NCBI GenBank assembly: GCA_001771505.1
Contig: MEUA01000033.1
Coordinates: forward strand, 1 to 62,453
Source: a candidate division WOR-1 bacterium RIFOXYB2_FULL_36_35
GTDB lineage: Bacteria > Margulisbacteria > WOR-1 > XYC2-FULL-46-14 > XYC2-FULL-37-10
Direction: 5' to 3'
Length of the DNA: 62,453 nucleotides
The stretch's first letter is position 1, and each line of letters opens with the position of its first letter. Made by a program: the position numbers and the translations under genes. The notes beneath the pieces are model-generated. The model was not told the DNA's origin and searched no databases. It saw only the letters and a list, made by a program, of their open reading frames with translations. Of the stretch, positions 1 to 8,327 are shown in pieces.

Positions 1-1599
1 TTGTCCCTTCATTACCTCTCCGGTACTGCCGTTTAAAGAGACCCAGTCTCCTTCTTTAATAACAGTTCCGCCAACTTCAAATTGTTTTTCTTTGTAGTTG
101 ATATTTATCGCGCCGCAGCCTGCGACGCAGCATTTTCCCATGCCTCGGGCAACTACAGCCGCATGAGAAGTCATACCGCCGCGCGCGGTCAATATTCCTT
201 GCGCTGCATCCATTCCGCCGATATCTTCAGGGGAAGTTTCAATCCTTATAAGAATGACTTTCTTCCCGTCTTTTGCCAGTGCTTCGGCTTCATCGGCGTG
301 AAAAATTGCCTGTCCTGTTGCGGCTCCGGGGGAGGCGGGAAGTCCTTTTGCAATAACTTCTTTTTTTGCTTTTGGGTCAAACATGGGGTGAAGAAGTTGG
401 TCTAACTGGTCGGGAGAAATTCTCATAAGCGCTGTTTTTTGATCAATCAATTTTTCTTGCACCATGTCTACCGCAATTTTAAGGGCGGCGGCGGCTGTTC
501 TTTTTCCTGTTCTTGTCTGAAGCATCCAAAGTTTCCCTTTTTGGATTGTAAACTCAATATCCTGCATTTCTTTATAATGCTTTTCAAGTTTTTTGTAGAT
601 AGCTTCAAGAGTTTTATATGGCGTTGGCATTACATCTTCCAATGTTTTTTGGTCAGCGGAAGATTTTGTCGATTTGTTTATCGGTTGGGGAGTTCTGATC
701 CCCGCGACAACGTCTTCTCCCTGCGCGTTAATCAAATATTCTCCGTAAAATTTTCTTTCTCCTGTTGCGGGATTTCTTGTAAAGGCAACTCCGGTTCCGG
801 AATCGTCGCCCATATTTCCAAAAACCATTGCCTGCACATTAACAGCTGTTCCCCAATCATGAGGAATCTTGTTGATATTTCTGTATTTTATAGCCCTATC
901 TCCCATCCATGAGCCAAATACCGCTTCAACTGCTCCCCAAAGCTGTTTCCATGGGTCTTCAGGGAAATTAATTCCTTTTCTTTCTTTGATGGCTGATTTA
1001 AAACGTTTTACTAATTCTTTTAAATCTTCTGTCGCAAGCTCAAGATCGAGCTTTACGCCTTTTTCTTCTTTTACTTTATCCATTATCTCTTCGAAAGGAT
1101 CGATATCTGTTTTTGTTTGAGGCTTAAGACCAAGAACGACATCTCCATACATTTGGACAAACCTTCTGTAAGAATCCCAAGCAAACCTTTCATTCCCAGA
1201 CATTTCAACTAATCCTAAAACGGTTTCGTCGTTTAACCCTAGGTTTAAAACAGTATCCATCATTCCAGGCATCGATATTCTTGCGCCGGAACGGACAGAA
1301 ACAAGGAGAGGATTTTTCTTGTCTCCAAATTTCGCTCCCATTGTAGCTTCAATATGCTTAATCCCTTCTTTTATTTGGGCATCAAGCTCTTTTGGATATT
1401 TGCGGTTCATTTTATAATAAACCGTGCACATCTCTGTGGTAATTGTAAATCCTGCCGGCACTGGGATTCCAAGTGATCCCATTTCTGCAAGATTTGCCCC
1501 TTTACCACCGAGGAGGTTTTTCATTTTTGCGTCACCGTCTGTCTTCTTCCCGCCGAACCTATAAATATACTTTGTGTTCTTTCCCGATTTCTTTGCCAT
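1..1599 (-). CDS. ppdK: pyruvate, phosphate dikinase (3' end outside window)
   Basis: Interconverts pyruvate + ATP + Pi and PEP + AMP + PPi in the cytoplasm. The 533 codons seen cover the N-terminal ATP-grasp nucleotide-binding region (early [10 protein letters not shown] and [19 protein letters not shown] motifs) and the phosphohistidine swivel domain. In that domain [16 protein letters not shown] places the phosphorylated His at about residue 479. The C-terminal PEP/pyruvate-binding TIM barrel (about 350 residues) lies beyond position 1, so this entry is cut by the window and is not a pseudogene. The ATG at 1597-1599 is preceded by an AAGGAG site about 9 nt away. The gene is transcribed away from tRNA-Ala. 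Family assignment is secure. Confidence 0.97.
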   Translation of the reverse strand, partial: MAKKSGKNTKYIYRFGGKKTDGDAKMKNLLGGKGANLAEMGSLGIPVPAGFTITTEMCTVYYKMNRKYPKELDAQIKEGIKHIEATMGAKFGDKKNPLLVSVRSGARISMPGMMDTVLNLGLNDETVLGLVEMSGNERFAWDSYRRFVQMYGDVVLGLKPQTKTDIDPFEEIMDKVKEEKGVKLDLELATEDLKELVKRFKSAIKERKGINFPEDPWKQLWGAVEAVFGSWMGDRAIKYRNINKIPHDWGTAVNVQAMVFGNMGDDSGTGVAFTRNPATGERKFYGEYLINAQGEDVVAGIRTPQPINKSTKSSADQKTLEDVMPTPYKTLEAIYKKLEKHYKEMQDIEFTIQKGKLWMLQTRTGKRTAAAALKIAVDMVQEKLIDQKTALMRISPDQLDQLLHPMFDPKAKKEVIAKGLPASPGAATGQAIFHADEAEALAKDGKKVILIRIETSPEDIGGMDAAQGILTARGGMTSHAAVVARGMGKCCVAGCGAININYKEKQFEVGGTVIKEGDWVSLNGSTGEVMKGQ

Positions 1600-1768
1600 T
1601 TTTACTACATCTCCTTTTATACATCAATACTAATTAACTTTTACCAGAAGCGCTCCTTTCTTAATATATTATTAAAATAAATTTTGATTATAATTCTCTG
1701 CCGATAAAATACAAGTTTATCATGAAGGAAAGCTTAGTTTCAAGAGAAGCGCTGGAAGTTAAGTGTGA

Positions 1769-1852
1769 GTAGTTAGTATTTAGCTCTAAGTAATTTGTAA
1801 TTAGCAATTGTAATTTGTATTTGGTTTTTACAAATTACAAAATACTAACTAC
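1769..1852. repeat. long imperfect inverted repeat
   Basis: Between ppdK and tRNA-Ala, GTAGTTAGTATTT (1769-1781) is matched by AAATACTAACTAC (1840-1852). Between the arms are further self-complementary runs around TTTGTAATT/AATTACAAA. The sequence is almost pure A+T. It could fold as one long hairpin, but there is no clear terminator tract. The same kind of words (acaaaccaca, actaactac) recur in the mutL linker near 24620-24690, so it may be a relic of a small dispersed repeat. Confidence 0.6.
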
Positions 1853-1865
1853 AAACCACAAAAAC

Positions 1866-1938
1866 TGGAGCCGAGGGGGATTGAACCCCTGACCTCTTGA
1901 CTGCCAGTCAAGCGTTCTCCCAGCTGAACTACGGCCCC
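1866..1938 (-). tRNA. tRNA-Ala (anticodon GGC)
   Basis: Read on the minus strand, the 73-nt sequence folds as a full cloverleaf. The acceptor is GGGGCCG/CGGCTCC with discriminator A. The D-arm pairs GTTC/GAAC, the anticodon stem CTTGA/TCAAG encloses the loop CTGGCAG (anticodon GGC), and the T-arm is AGGGG-TTCAATC-CCCCT. The G3:U70 wobble pair, the alanine identity element, is present. CCA is not encoded. It lies alone between ppdK and rsfS. Confidence 0.97.
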
Positions 1939-1980
1939 GTATAACCTAAAACCATTAACAGATGACTTATAACAAAATCA

Positions 1981-2331
1981 TTAATGGTATATAATAGCTT
2001 TCTTTCCCCACAATTCTTCAAGATTATAGTAACTTCGTTCTTTTTCAAGCATTATGTGGACAATGACCTCTCCTAAATCAAAGATTATCCATCCTGACTT
2101 TGTACTCCCTTCCCATAAAAAATCCTTAATCCCTGCTTTTTTTAGTTGGGATTCTATCTCTCTTGCAATGGCTTTAACATGTGGATCTGCATCCCCCGAT
2201 ACCACAATCATATAATCGGTCATTCGATCCAGAAAACTTAAATCCAGGGTGATTGGATTTATTGCTTTTTTATCTTCAGCCCACTTTATTATAAGTGATA
2301 AAAGCTTTTCAGTCGATATGTTTTTTGACAT
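1981..2331 (-). CDS. rsfS: ribosomal silencing factor RsfS
   Basis: A 116-residue protein of the RsfS/Iojap/DUF143 family, which binds ribosomal protein L14 and blocks subunit joining when nutrients are scarce. Recognised by full-length family features: the N-terminal helix, the SFLDRMTDYMIVVSGDADPH stretch, and the diagnostic C-terminal W-E-G-xx-SGWIIFDLGEVIVHIM and YYNLEELWG. Length is normal. It follows the LCP gene by 26 nt on the same strand. The order yqeK, LCP, rsfS is common, so the three probably share a transcript. Confidence 0.96.
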   Translation of the reverse strand: MSKNISTEKLLSLIIKWAEDKKAINPITLDLSFLDRMTDYMIVVSGDADPHVKAIAREIESQLKKAGIKDFLWEGSTKSGWIIFDLGEVIVHIMLEKERSYYNLEELWGKKAIIYH

Positions 2332-2357
2332 ATTTTTTGTGCAAGTTTATTATAAAC

Positions 2358-3338
2358 TTATAATAAAAATTCCTCTACAGATTCTTTGATTTTTTCGGGG
2401 AATGGTTCCATGTAATATATTCCGTTTATTATATCATCATAACCTGGAAGCGATGTCATCTTTATTTCGCCGTAGTCATAAATTTTTCTCATGTTAAGAG
2501 CTAATCCCATAATTTGTTTTGTAGAAAGATTTGTGTCAAGACAACTGAAAAGTTTTAATATCAGTTGTGGAGATTTCATAAAGTTTTGCTTGCTTGTAAG
2601 TTGTTTGGCAAACGATCTTACAAATTCTTGCTGTCTTTTAATCCTTTGTAGGTCTCCGCCGTCTGATCTGTACCTAAGATACAAAACAGCATCTTTCCCT
2701 GAAAGTTTTTGTAGCCCCGGTTTTAAATCTACAAAAAGATTTTGTGAATGGTCAACATAGTACATTCTTTTCTCAACGTTTATTTCAACCCCGCCTATTT
2801 CATCTATTATTGTTTTTAAACCCGGGAAATTAATTGCTATATAAAAAGGAATCTTTACATTTAAAAATTGTTCTACAGTTGATTTTGCAAGGGAGACCCC
2901 TCCATATGCAAAAGCGTGGTTTATTTTGTCGTTCCCTCTTGCGGGAATATTTACTCTTAGGTCTCTTGGTATGGAAATTATTCCTATTTTGTTTTTTGAC
3001 GGGTCAATATTTACTACCATCATTGTATCGGATCTTTTAGCGTAGCCTTCCTGATCAATCCCCAAAATTAAAATGTTTGTTTTTCCGAGAAGTTTTTCTC
3101 CGGGCATTAAAGTTAACATGGTTTCAAAAAGCATAAATTTTGAAAATAGTGCGACACCCAAACCGAGGAGGGACGATAAAAAAACGACCAAGAATATTAA
3201 AACCCCTATAAAAATTTTTCTTAAAATATCCTTGTGTTTTTTTGGGGTGTTGGGATTAGATTTTTTATCAAAAGTTTCTTCTTTTTTGTATATTTTTTTT
3301 ATAAGATCAAACCCAGGATCATTATTTTTTTCATTCAT
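2358..3338 (-). CDS. LytR-CpsA-Psr (LCP) family protein
   Basis: 326 residues: a cytoplasmic N-terminus, one transmembrane segment at about residues 40-65, then an extracytoplasmic LCP domain. NILILGIDQ, the RSDTMMVVNIDP motif and the ISIPRDLRVNIP motif carry the conserved Asp and Arg residues that bind the pyrophosphate of a polyprenyl carrier. LCP enzymes move glycopolymers from undecaprenyl-PP carriers onto the cell wall. The substrate here cannot be told. The start overlaps the yqeK end by 8 bp, implying translational coupling. Confidence 0.93.
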   Translation of the reverse strand: MNEKNNDPGFDLIKKIYKKEETFDKKSNPNTPKKHKDILRKIFIGVLIFLVVFLSSLLGLGVALFSKFMLFETMLTLMPGEKLLGKTNILILGIDQEGYAKRSDTMMVVNIDPSKNKIGIISIPRDLRVNIPARGNDKINHAFAYGGVSLAKSTVEQFLNVKIPFYIAINFPGLKTIIDEIGGVEINVEKRMYYVDHSQNLFVDLKPGLQKLSGKDAVLYLRYRSDGGDLQRIKRQQEFVRSFAKQLTSKQNFMKSPQLILKLFSCLDTNLSTKQIMGLALNMRKIYDYGEIKMTSLPGYDDIINGIYYMEPFPEKIKESVEEFLL

Positions 3339-3897
3339 TTGTTTTCAAATAATAATTGCGAGTTTTTACAGTTTCGCAGGCAATTGGAAGTTTTTGAAGG
3401 AGAAGATCTCTTATCATTGAGCTTGTGCATTTAAATATTGCTTTATCCATATTTTTGAAGGATAACTCTCTGATTGCTTCTATCCCTTTGTATTTTCTTT
3501 CTGGTTCTGTATGATCGGCCAAGTATATAATCTTTTCAAGAAGGGACATCTTTTTTGATCCTACAGTATGTTTTTTAATGGCCAGTAAAATTGACTTCTT
3601 TTGTACGCCAAATTTCTTTCTTGATAAAACAAAACTTAAATTTGCATGAATTGTGCCAGGATGAGCTTTTTCTTCTGAATTTATCGGAATCTTTAACTTT
3701 TTTGCTTCTGTAAGTATTTTTTCTTTTGAGACATATTTCCCGCAATCGTGCAAAAGGCCCGCAATAGATGCGTCCTCTACATTTGCTTTGTGTATTTTTG
3801 CCAGCTTAATAGCGGTTTTTTGGACTCTTACGGAATGAGCAAAACGGAGCGGAGAAAGCCATTTTTTTAATTTTTTTTTAATCTTTTCTTCATCCAT
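3331..3897 (-). CDS. yqeK: YqeK-family HD-domain hydrolase
   Basis: 188 residues with the HD-superfamily metal-binding pattern: H in RFAHSVRVQKTA, HD in GLLHDCGKYVSKE, then HPGTIHA and an Asp in YLADHTEPER. YqeK proteins are symmetrical Ap4A hydrolases. The gene usually lies beside nadD and rsfS. nadD is absent here, but the LCP gene and rsfS follow directly. The start overlaps the preceding RRM gene by 8 bp and the end overlaps the LCP start by 8 bp, so all four appear to form one operon. Confidence 0.92.
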   Translation of the reverse strand: MDEEKIKKKLKKWLSPLRFAHSVRVQKTAIKLAKIHKANVEDASIAGLLHDCGKYVSKEKILTEAKKLKIPINSEEKAHPGTIHANLSFVLSRKKFGVQKKSILLAIKKHTVGSKKMSLLEKIIYLADHTEPERKYKGIEAIRELSFKNMDKAIFKCTSSMIRDLLLQKLPIACETVKTRNYYLKTNE

Positions 3898-4147
3898 TTT
3901 TTTCTTTTCTTTTAGCTTCGTTAATATTGATTGTTCTTCCTCCTAAAGTAGCTCCATTTAAATTTGTCATGATTTTTTCGGCATGCTCATCATTTACCTC
4001 AACAAAACCATATCCTTTAGATCTGCCGGTCTCTTTTTCTTTTATTATGCGTGCGGCAATAACTGGCGCATGTGGTTCGATAAAAGAGCTCAACTCTTCT
4101 TCATTTGTTTTCCACGGCAAGTTGCCGAAATATAGCGTTTTTGCCAT
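3890..4147 (-). CDS. RNA-binding protein with a single RRM domain
   Basis: 85 residues, nearly all one RNA-recognition motif. RNP2 is LYFGNL at residues 5-10 and RNP1 is SKGYGFVEV at about 43-52. This is the usual size of the small bacterial/cyanobacterial RRM proteins that bind single-stranded RNA, often in cold or stress responses. The C-terminus is short and basic. It is the first gene of the minus-strand operon with yqeK, LCP and rsfS. The upstream sequence GGCAGGTGAAAAA acts as a plausible ribosome-binding site. No specific RNA target can be inferred. Confidence 0.93.
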   Translation of the reverse strand: MAKTLYFGNLPWKTNEEELSSFIEPHAPVIAARIIKEKETGRSKGYGFVEVNDEHAEKIMTNLNGATLGGRTININEAKRKEKNG

Positions 4148-4276
4148 TTTTTCACCTGCCTCTCTTTTTTAAATAATAAGACTTGGAGCCACGGTTAAAA
4201 CAATAATTTTCTTTCAATTTAGAACTTTTAAATGATAACGTATGCCGCAATGCTTTGTCAAGAATTTGGAATAACT

Positions 4277-4314
4277 GAACCCCGATTTCCTAATCGGGGT
4301 GAATAATCGGGGCT
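4277..4314. repeat. AACCCCGATT palindromic element
   Basis: A copy of the dispersed palindrome: AACCCCGATT, short spacer, AATCGGGGT, followed by the extra half-site GAATAATCGGGG. It sits in the gap between the divergent RRM gene and aroE. Confidence 0.85.
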
Positions 4315-4347
4315 AATACTTTTCTTTCTACAATCTCATATAAATGA

Positions 4348-4353
4348 TATAAT
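4348..4353 (+). promoter_or_regulatory. -10 box of aroE (leaderless)
   Basis: A perfect TATAAT lies 8 nt before the aroE ATG, and no Shine-Dalgarno is present. A start site about 7 nt after the box would fall on or next to the ATG. No good -35 is visible at 17 nt. Confidence 0.6.
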
Positions 4354-4361
4354 TATTGCCA

Positions 4362-5204
4362 ATGAAAAAAACAGGATTAATAGGATATCCTTTAGGGCAT
4401 AGTATCTCTCCTGCAATGCACAATGCTGCTTTTAAAGCTTTGGGAATAGATGCTGAGTATTCTCTTTACGAAGTTCGTCCTGAGGAATTAGGAGATGAAG
4501 TTGATGATTTCAGAGGGAATGATTATCTGGGTTTTAACGTTACTGTTCCTTATAAATGTGATTTAATGAGATATGTTGATGATGTTACTAAATTGGCCGA
4601 TCTTATAGGGGCCATAAATACTGTTGTAAATCGTGATGACAAACTCATAGGTTATAATACAGATGGGCCTGCTTTTATTCAATCTTTGAATGAAGACGGA
4701 AATTTTGATCCAAAAGATAAAATTGCTGTTGTGTTGGGTGCTGGTGGAGCTGGGCGGGCAGTCTCTGTCATGCTTGCCGAATCTAAAGCTAAAAAAATAA
4801 TTATTTCTGATGTTATTTCTGAAAAAGCTGAGGAGCTTGCAGGTTATATTAACGCTGAGTTGCATTGCAAATGTAAATTTATCCCTATTGACGGGATAGG
4901 AGGGATAATAAAAGAGGCTCAGCTTTTAGTAAATTCGTCTCCGATTGGAATGTATCCAAAAGTTGAAGAGATCCCTCTCCCTTACGATTGCGAATTGCAT
5001 TCCCATTTAGTTGTATATGATCTTGTTTACAATCCAAGAGAGTCACGGCTTCTTAAAAAAGCTAAAGAGGCTGGCGCAAAAGCTATTTCAGGGCTTGGAA
5101 TGTTGGTTAGACAAGGCGCGCTTGCTTTTTCTATATTTACTGACGAAGAACCCCCCATTGAAATTATGTGGGAAGCTGCTGAAAAAGCCTTGATAAACCG
5201 ATAA
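4362..5204 (+). CDS. aroE: shikimate dehydrogenase
   Basis: Reduces 3-dehydroshikimate with NADPH in the chorismate pathway. 280 residues, the normal length. The substrate motif GYPLGHSISPAMHN is at residues 7-20, the catalytic Lys/Asp region is FNVTVPYKCDLM, NTDGPAF follows, and the Rossmann loop is GAGGAGRAV. The C-terminal GLGMLVRQGALAF is also typical. The ATG at 4362 is preferred to an upstream in-frame TTG at 4356 because it starts at the usual MKKTGLIGYP and lies just after a TATAAT box. It precedes pilus-type genes, whose upstream end has been disturbed by ORF6N sequences. Confidence 0.96.
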   Translation: MKKTGLIGYPLGHSISPAMHNAAFKALGIDAEYSLYEVRPEELGDEVDDFRGNDYLGFNVTVPYKCDLMRYVDDVTKLADLIGAINTVVNRDDKLIGYNTDGPAFIQSLNEDGNFDPKDKIAVVLGAGGAGRAVSVMLAESKAKKIIISDVISEKAEELAGYINAELHCKCKFIPIDGIGGIIKEAQLLVNSSPIGMYPKVEEIPLPYDCELHSHLVVYDLVYNPRESRLLKKAKEAGAKAISGLGMLVRQGALAFSIFTDEEPPIEIMWEAAEKALINR

Positions 5205-5257
5205 TCTCCTTCTCTTTTTTGAAATCTGTCCCTTTTTCACCTTGATTATTCATACTC

Positions 5258-5340
5258 GAGTAATGTTTGACAATTTGTTGGTTATTGATTCTGACGTGAA
5301 CCCCGATTCTCCTAATCGGGGTGAATAATCGGGGTTCACG
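5258..5340. repeat. composite palindromic element with conserved arm
   Basis: GAACCCCGATT...AATCGGGGTGAATAATCGGGGTTCAC at 5295-5340 is preceded by an arm (about 5258-5295, reading GTAATGTTTGACAATTTG...). The reverse complement of that arm occurs inside the element at 10078-10153. Together with 5341-5470, where I see no gene, this fills the space between aroE and the ORF6N remnant. Confidence 0.75.
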
Positions 5341-5470
5341 GGGCGTGTTGCGAAATTAGGCTTAGCCTTTGTAAAAACAAGTTAGTTCTGACGATTTTTT
5401 AAACATTTTTGACGAATACCCGCCTTGTAATACCAAATAATTCCTTGGTATGAAAATTGCTAGTAAATAT

Positions 5471-5565
5471 TTGAAGTCACAAATTGCGACCTCAAGTTGG
5501 AGCAGGAGAAGAATCTTATGGCGTCGCCTGAAAAGCCAAAAACAAAAATAGGATTTATAAAATGA
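5471..5565 (+). pseudogene. remnant of an ORF6N gene
   Basis: About 95 bp matches the downstream ORF6N genes but with most of the gene missing. Positions 5471-5495 are a two-mismatch copy of the 25-bp palindrome inside the intact gene (5802-5826). About 25 nt later the sequence resumes at the conserved 3' end (tail residues MASPEKPKTKIGFIK) and runs into the next ATG exactly as at the 6113 junction. A deletion between repeated segments is the simplest explanation. Confidence 0.75.
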
Positions 5566-6116
5566 AAAATTTAATACCCGTGGAAAGAATAGAAAACAAA
5601 ATTTATTTAATAAGAAATCAAAAAGTAATATTTGATTTCGATTTGGCAGAATTCTATGAAGTTCCTACTAAAAGATTAAATGAACAGGTTAAGCGAAACT
5701 TGGACAGATTCCCCGATGATTTTATGTTTCAACTTACTGAAGATGAGTGTGCGGTCTTATTATCTTCGGCGTTTGTTGTAAGTGATAAAGAAAGGGATAA
5801 ATTGAGGTCGCAATTTGCGACCTCAAAAAAAGGAGGAAGACGATATTTGCCATATGCCTTTACTGAACAGGGAATTGCAATGCTCTCTTCAGTATTGAAA
5901 AGTAAAAGAGCAGTCCAGATGAATATATTCATAATGAGAGCTTTTGTGAAATTAAGGGAAGTTTTAGCCACGCATAAAGACCTTGTCCAGAAGTTTAAAA
6001 AACTTGAGATGAGAATAGGTAAGCACGATAGAGAGATAATAATTATATTTGACGCAATCAGAAAGCTTATGGCGCCGTCTGAAAAGCCAAAAACAAAAAT
6101 AGGATTTATAAAATGA
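5562..6116 (+). CDS. ORF6N-domain protein (KilA-N-type DNA-binding domain)
   Basis: 184 residues. The N-terminal ORF6N domain (about residues 8-100) begins with RIENKIYLIRNQKVIFDFDLAEFYEVPTKRLNEQV, interrupted here only by my reading of motifs, and contains FPDDFMFQLT and GGRRYLPYAFTEQGIAMLSSVL. A coiled coil and the family-typical tail PSEKPKTKIGF follow. ORF6N domains occur in phage antirepressor-like and accessory chromosomal proteins and probably bind DNA. No phage genes are next to it. Codons 81-89 lie on a 25-bp DNA palindrome (5802-5826). The stop overlaps the next ATG by 4 bp. Confidence 0.9.
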   Translation: MKNLIPVERIENKIYLIRNQKVIFDFDLAEFYEVPTKRLNEQVKRNLDRFPDDFMFQLTEDECAVLLSSAFVVSDKERDKLRSQFATSKKGGRRYLPYAFTEQGIAMLSSVLKSKRAVQMNIFIMRAFVKLREVLATHKDLVQKFKKLEMRIGKHDREIIIIFDAIRKLMAPSEKPKTKIGFIK

Positions 6117-7054
6117 AAAATTTAATACCTGTGGAAAGAATAGAAAACAAAATTTATTTAATAAGAGGACAGAGGGTTATGTTGGATAAAGACATTGCTA
6201 ATCTTTATGGAATTAAAACTTTTGTTCTCAATCAAGCAGTAAAAAGAAATTTAAAAAGATTCCCTTCTGACTTTATGTTTAAATTAGGCAAGATTGAGGC
6301 AGAATGGCTGGTATCACAAAATGTGATACCACACAAAAAATATTTTGGCGGACATTTGCCGTATGTTTTTTCAGAAAACGGAGTTGCAATGCTTTCTTCT
6401 GTTTTAAAGAGTGAAAAGGCTGTTGAAGTAAATATTCAAATAATGAGGACATTCACAAAATTAAGAAATATATTGTCCGAAAGCAAGGAGCTATCCACAA
6501 AACTTGAAAAATTAGAAGAAAGGATTAATTCTCATGACAAAGAGATAGTAGTTATCTTTGAAGCAATCAGAAGACTTATGGCGCTGCCTGAAAAGCCAAA
6601 AACAAAAATAGGATTTATAAGCCCCACATCAAAATTCTTTGATAGTGAGGGCAAAAGAATAAAACTTAAATTAATCATCTTGATTTTATTATTTCCGTTT
6701 TTTCTTTCAGCCTGCAATCCTTCCGATTCGCAGGTTGATGACAAAGAGAAAAAGAGAGAGGCTCTTAACCAGGAAAATGAGATAGTTGTTGATCAACCGT
6801 CAGAAGAGACTGTTTCTCAAAAACCGGTGTTTTTGTATTCTAAACAGATGGGGAATATTATCTCTTTAAAGAGCGAGCCAGTTGAAACACTTCTCGGGTT
6901 TGCCCGTGTTGCTGGGGTTATATACGGCACTCCCTCCAGGGCTCTCATCGAAATAGGTGGTAAGGGGGCTTTGGTCGCTAGGGGGGAAGATATTGGCCCG
7001 TATAAGGTTGAAAGAATTTCTGAAAAGGAGGTTATTTTATGTTTGGGGAAATAA
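6113..7054 (+). CDS. ORF6N domain fused to a PilP-like lipoprotein domain
   Basis: 313 residues made of two unrelated parts. Residues 1-163 are a second ORF6N protein, complete to its normal tail (RRLMALPEKPKTKIGFI). Instead of a stop the frame continues: residues 178-201 are a lipoprotein signal sequence (KLKLIILILLFPFFLSAC, lipobox Cys at 201), then a charged linker and a small C-terminal beta domain of PilP type. The secretin gene starts inside its 3' end, as expected for a pilP-pilQ pair. An internal ATG at 6578 could make the lipoprotein alone with a long n-region. The fusion looks like an ORF6N array that landed on the start of the lipoprotein gene. PilP identity rests on size, lipobox and neighbour. 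Confidence 0.8.
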   Translation: MKNLIPVERIENKIYLIRGQRVMLDKDIANLYGIKTFVLNQAVKRNLKRFPSDFMFKLGKIEAEWLVSQNVIPHKKYFGGHLPYVFSENGVAMLSSVLKSEKAVEVNIQIMRTFTKLRNILSESKELSTKLEKLEERINSHDKEIVVIFEAIRRLMALPEKPKTKIGFISPTSKFFDSEGKRIKLKLIILILLFPFFLSACNPSDSQVDDKEKKREALNQENEIVVDQPSEETVSQKPVFLYSKQMGNIISLKSEPVETLLGFARVAGVIYGTPSRALIEIGGKGALVARGEDIGPYKVERISEKEVILCLGK

Positions 7055-8214
7055 AAGATCACAATGGGGCTGCGATTAATTACATCTTTACCTTAATAAC
7101 CTCCTTCTTTATAATTATTTTTTTGTTGATGGGGAATTGTTTTGCGGAAGATATAATTAGAAAAATTGATTTTGATAATGCTAATGTTTTGGATGTTGTA
7201 GGAGCGCTTGCTCTTCAGGCAGGATTGGATATTGTTCTTCCATCAGATCCATCCTCGCAGAAAAAGGTAACTCTTCATCTAAGAAATGTTAATCCTTCTG
7301 AAGCAATAGATTATATTTTAAAGACAAACGGATTTACTTGTGAAAAGAAAGGAAATTCAATACTTGTATCAACCCTCCCTCAAGATTTGTCACAAACAGG
7401 ATATGAACGGGTTTACGGGGCTATTGAATTAAAATACCTATCTGCTGATAAAGTTTCTACCATCTTAAACAAGATACTTCCCAATCTCTCTGTTATCGTG
7501 GGGGGGATGTCTAATCGTTTAATAGTAGGAGGGAAGGAGAGCGAGGTTTCTGATGCAAAAAGACTTATCCAGAAAATAGATCTCCCTGTTCCCCAGATAT
7601 TGCTTGAAGGGCAGGTTGTAGAGATATCGAAAAGCGATTCCGTACGAATGGGGGTTGATTACAATAATGGAATTTTTAGATTTATAAATGAAGATTGTGA
7701 GGATATAAGGAGTACAATTAACGCTTTAATATCAAAAGGTGAAGCCCATGTTGTAGCTTCTCCTCGAATTGCGACACTTGATAACTGTGAGGCTGTAATA
7801 AATATAGGGAGCCGAATCCCTTATGCTGTACCGGTCTCTTCGACCTCTACCTCTACTCAATGGACGATAGAATATATAGATGCGGGAGTAAAACTTAAAA
7901 TTACCCCTCAGCTTGGAAAAGATTCCCAAATTGTAATGACTCTTGCGCCTGAGGTCTCTTCAATCTCTGAGTGGAGGACTACCCCGGCAGGAGAATTTCC
8001 TGTAATTTCGACGCGCAACGCATCTGCGACACTCAAAACCAAAAATGGGGAGATGATTGTTGTTGGCGGGCTCGATTCAGAAACAGAAAGGACAAATGTT
8101 GCAAAAGTTCCTATTTTGGGTCAAATACCAATTTTGGGATTATTGTTTCAAAACAAAACAGTTGAGAAAGCAAAGACAGAGATTGTGTTTATGATAACAC
8201 CGTATGTGATTTAG
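7039..8214 (+). CDS. pilQ: PilQ/GspD-family secretin
   Basis: 391 residues. An N-terminal hydrophobic signal (about residues 14-36) precedes a short STN/N0-like domain (VLDVVGALALQAGLDIVLPS), an N1 domain around 115-175, and the secretin beta-barrel domain at about 200-391 (ASPRIATLDN, VVGGLDSE, PILGQIPILGLLFQ). Secretins form the outer-membrane pore for type IV pili or type II secretion. It is short for PilQ, with no AMIN domains. GGAGG ends 8 nt before the ATG, and the gene overlaps the preceding lipoprotein frame by 16 bp. PilQ is chosen over GspD because of the lipoprotein partner and the prepilin cluster at 39.3-41 kb. Confidence 0.9.
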   Translation: MFGEIKDHNGAAINYIFTLITSFFIIIFLLMGNCFAEDIIRKIDFDNANVLDVVGALALQAGLDIVLPSDPSSQKKVTLHLRNVNPSEAIDYILKTNGFTCEKKGNSILVSTLPQDLSQTGYERVYGAIELKYLSADKVSTILNKILPNLSVIVGGMSNRLIVGGKESEVSDAKRLIQKIDLPVPQILLEGQVVEISKSDSVRMGVDYNNGIFRFINEDCEDIRSTINALISKGEAHVVASPRIATLDNCEAVINIGSRIPYAVPVSSTSTSTQWTIEYIDAGVKLKITPQLGKDSQIVMTLAPEVSSISEWRTTPAGEFPVISTRNASATLKTKNGEMIVVGGLDSETERTNVAKVPILGQIPILGLLFQNKTVEKAKTEIVFMITPYVI

Positions 8215-8281
8215 GTTTGTATGTCGCAAATTTTTATCAAGAGCCTGATAGCCTTAAACTGCTTGCGATATTCGCGTTCTT

Positions 8282-8309
8282 CACCCCGATTATCCTAATC
8301 GGGGTTCAT
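8282..8309. repeat. AACCCCGATTAT palindrome
   Basis: CACCCCGATTAT, CC, TAATCGGGGTTCA between the convergent ends of pilQ and hisB. Confidence 0.85.
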
Positions 8310-8327
8310 AAGGCATAGAGATGTTTT

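Noticed and set aside
82-1120. Plus-strand open frames over the first kilobase
   Set aside because: They are antisense to ppdK, whose minus-strand frame carries all the conserved motifs.
5562-7054. Prophage, because of ORF6N domains
   Set aside because: No integrase, capsid, portal or lysis genes are nearby. ORF6N genes also occur alone in chromosomes.
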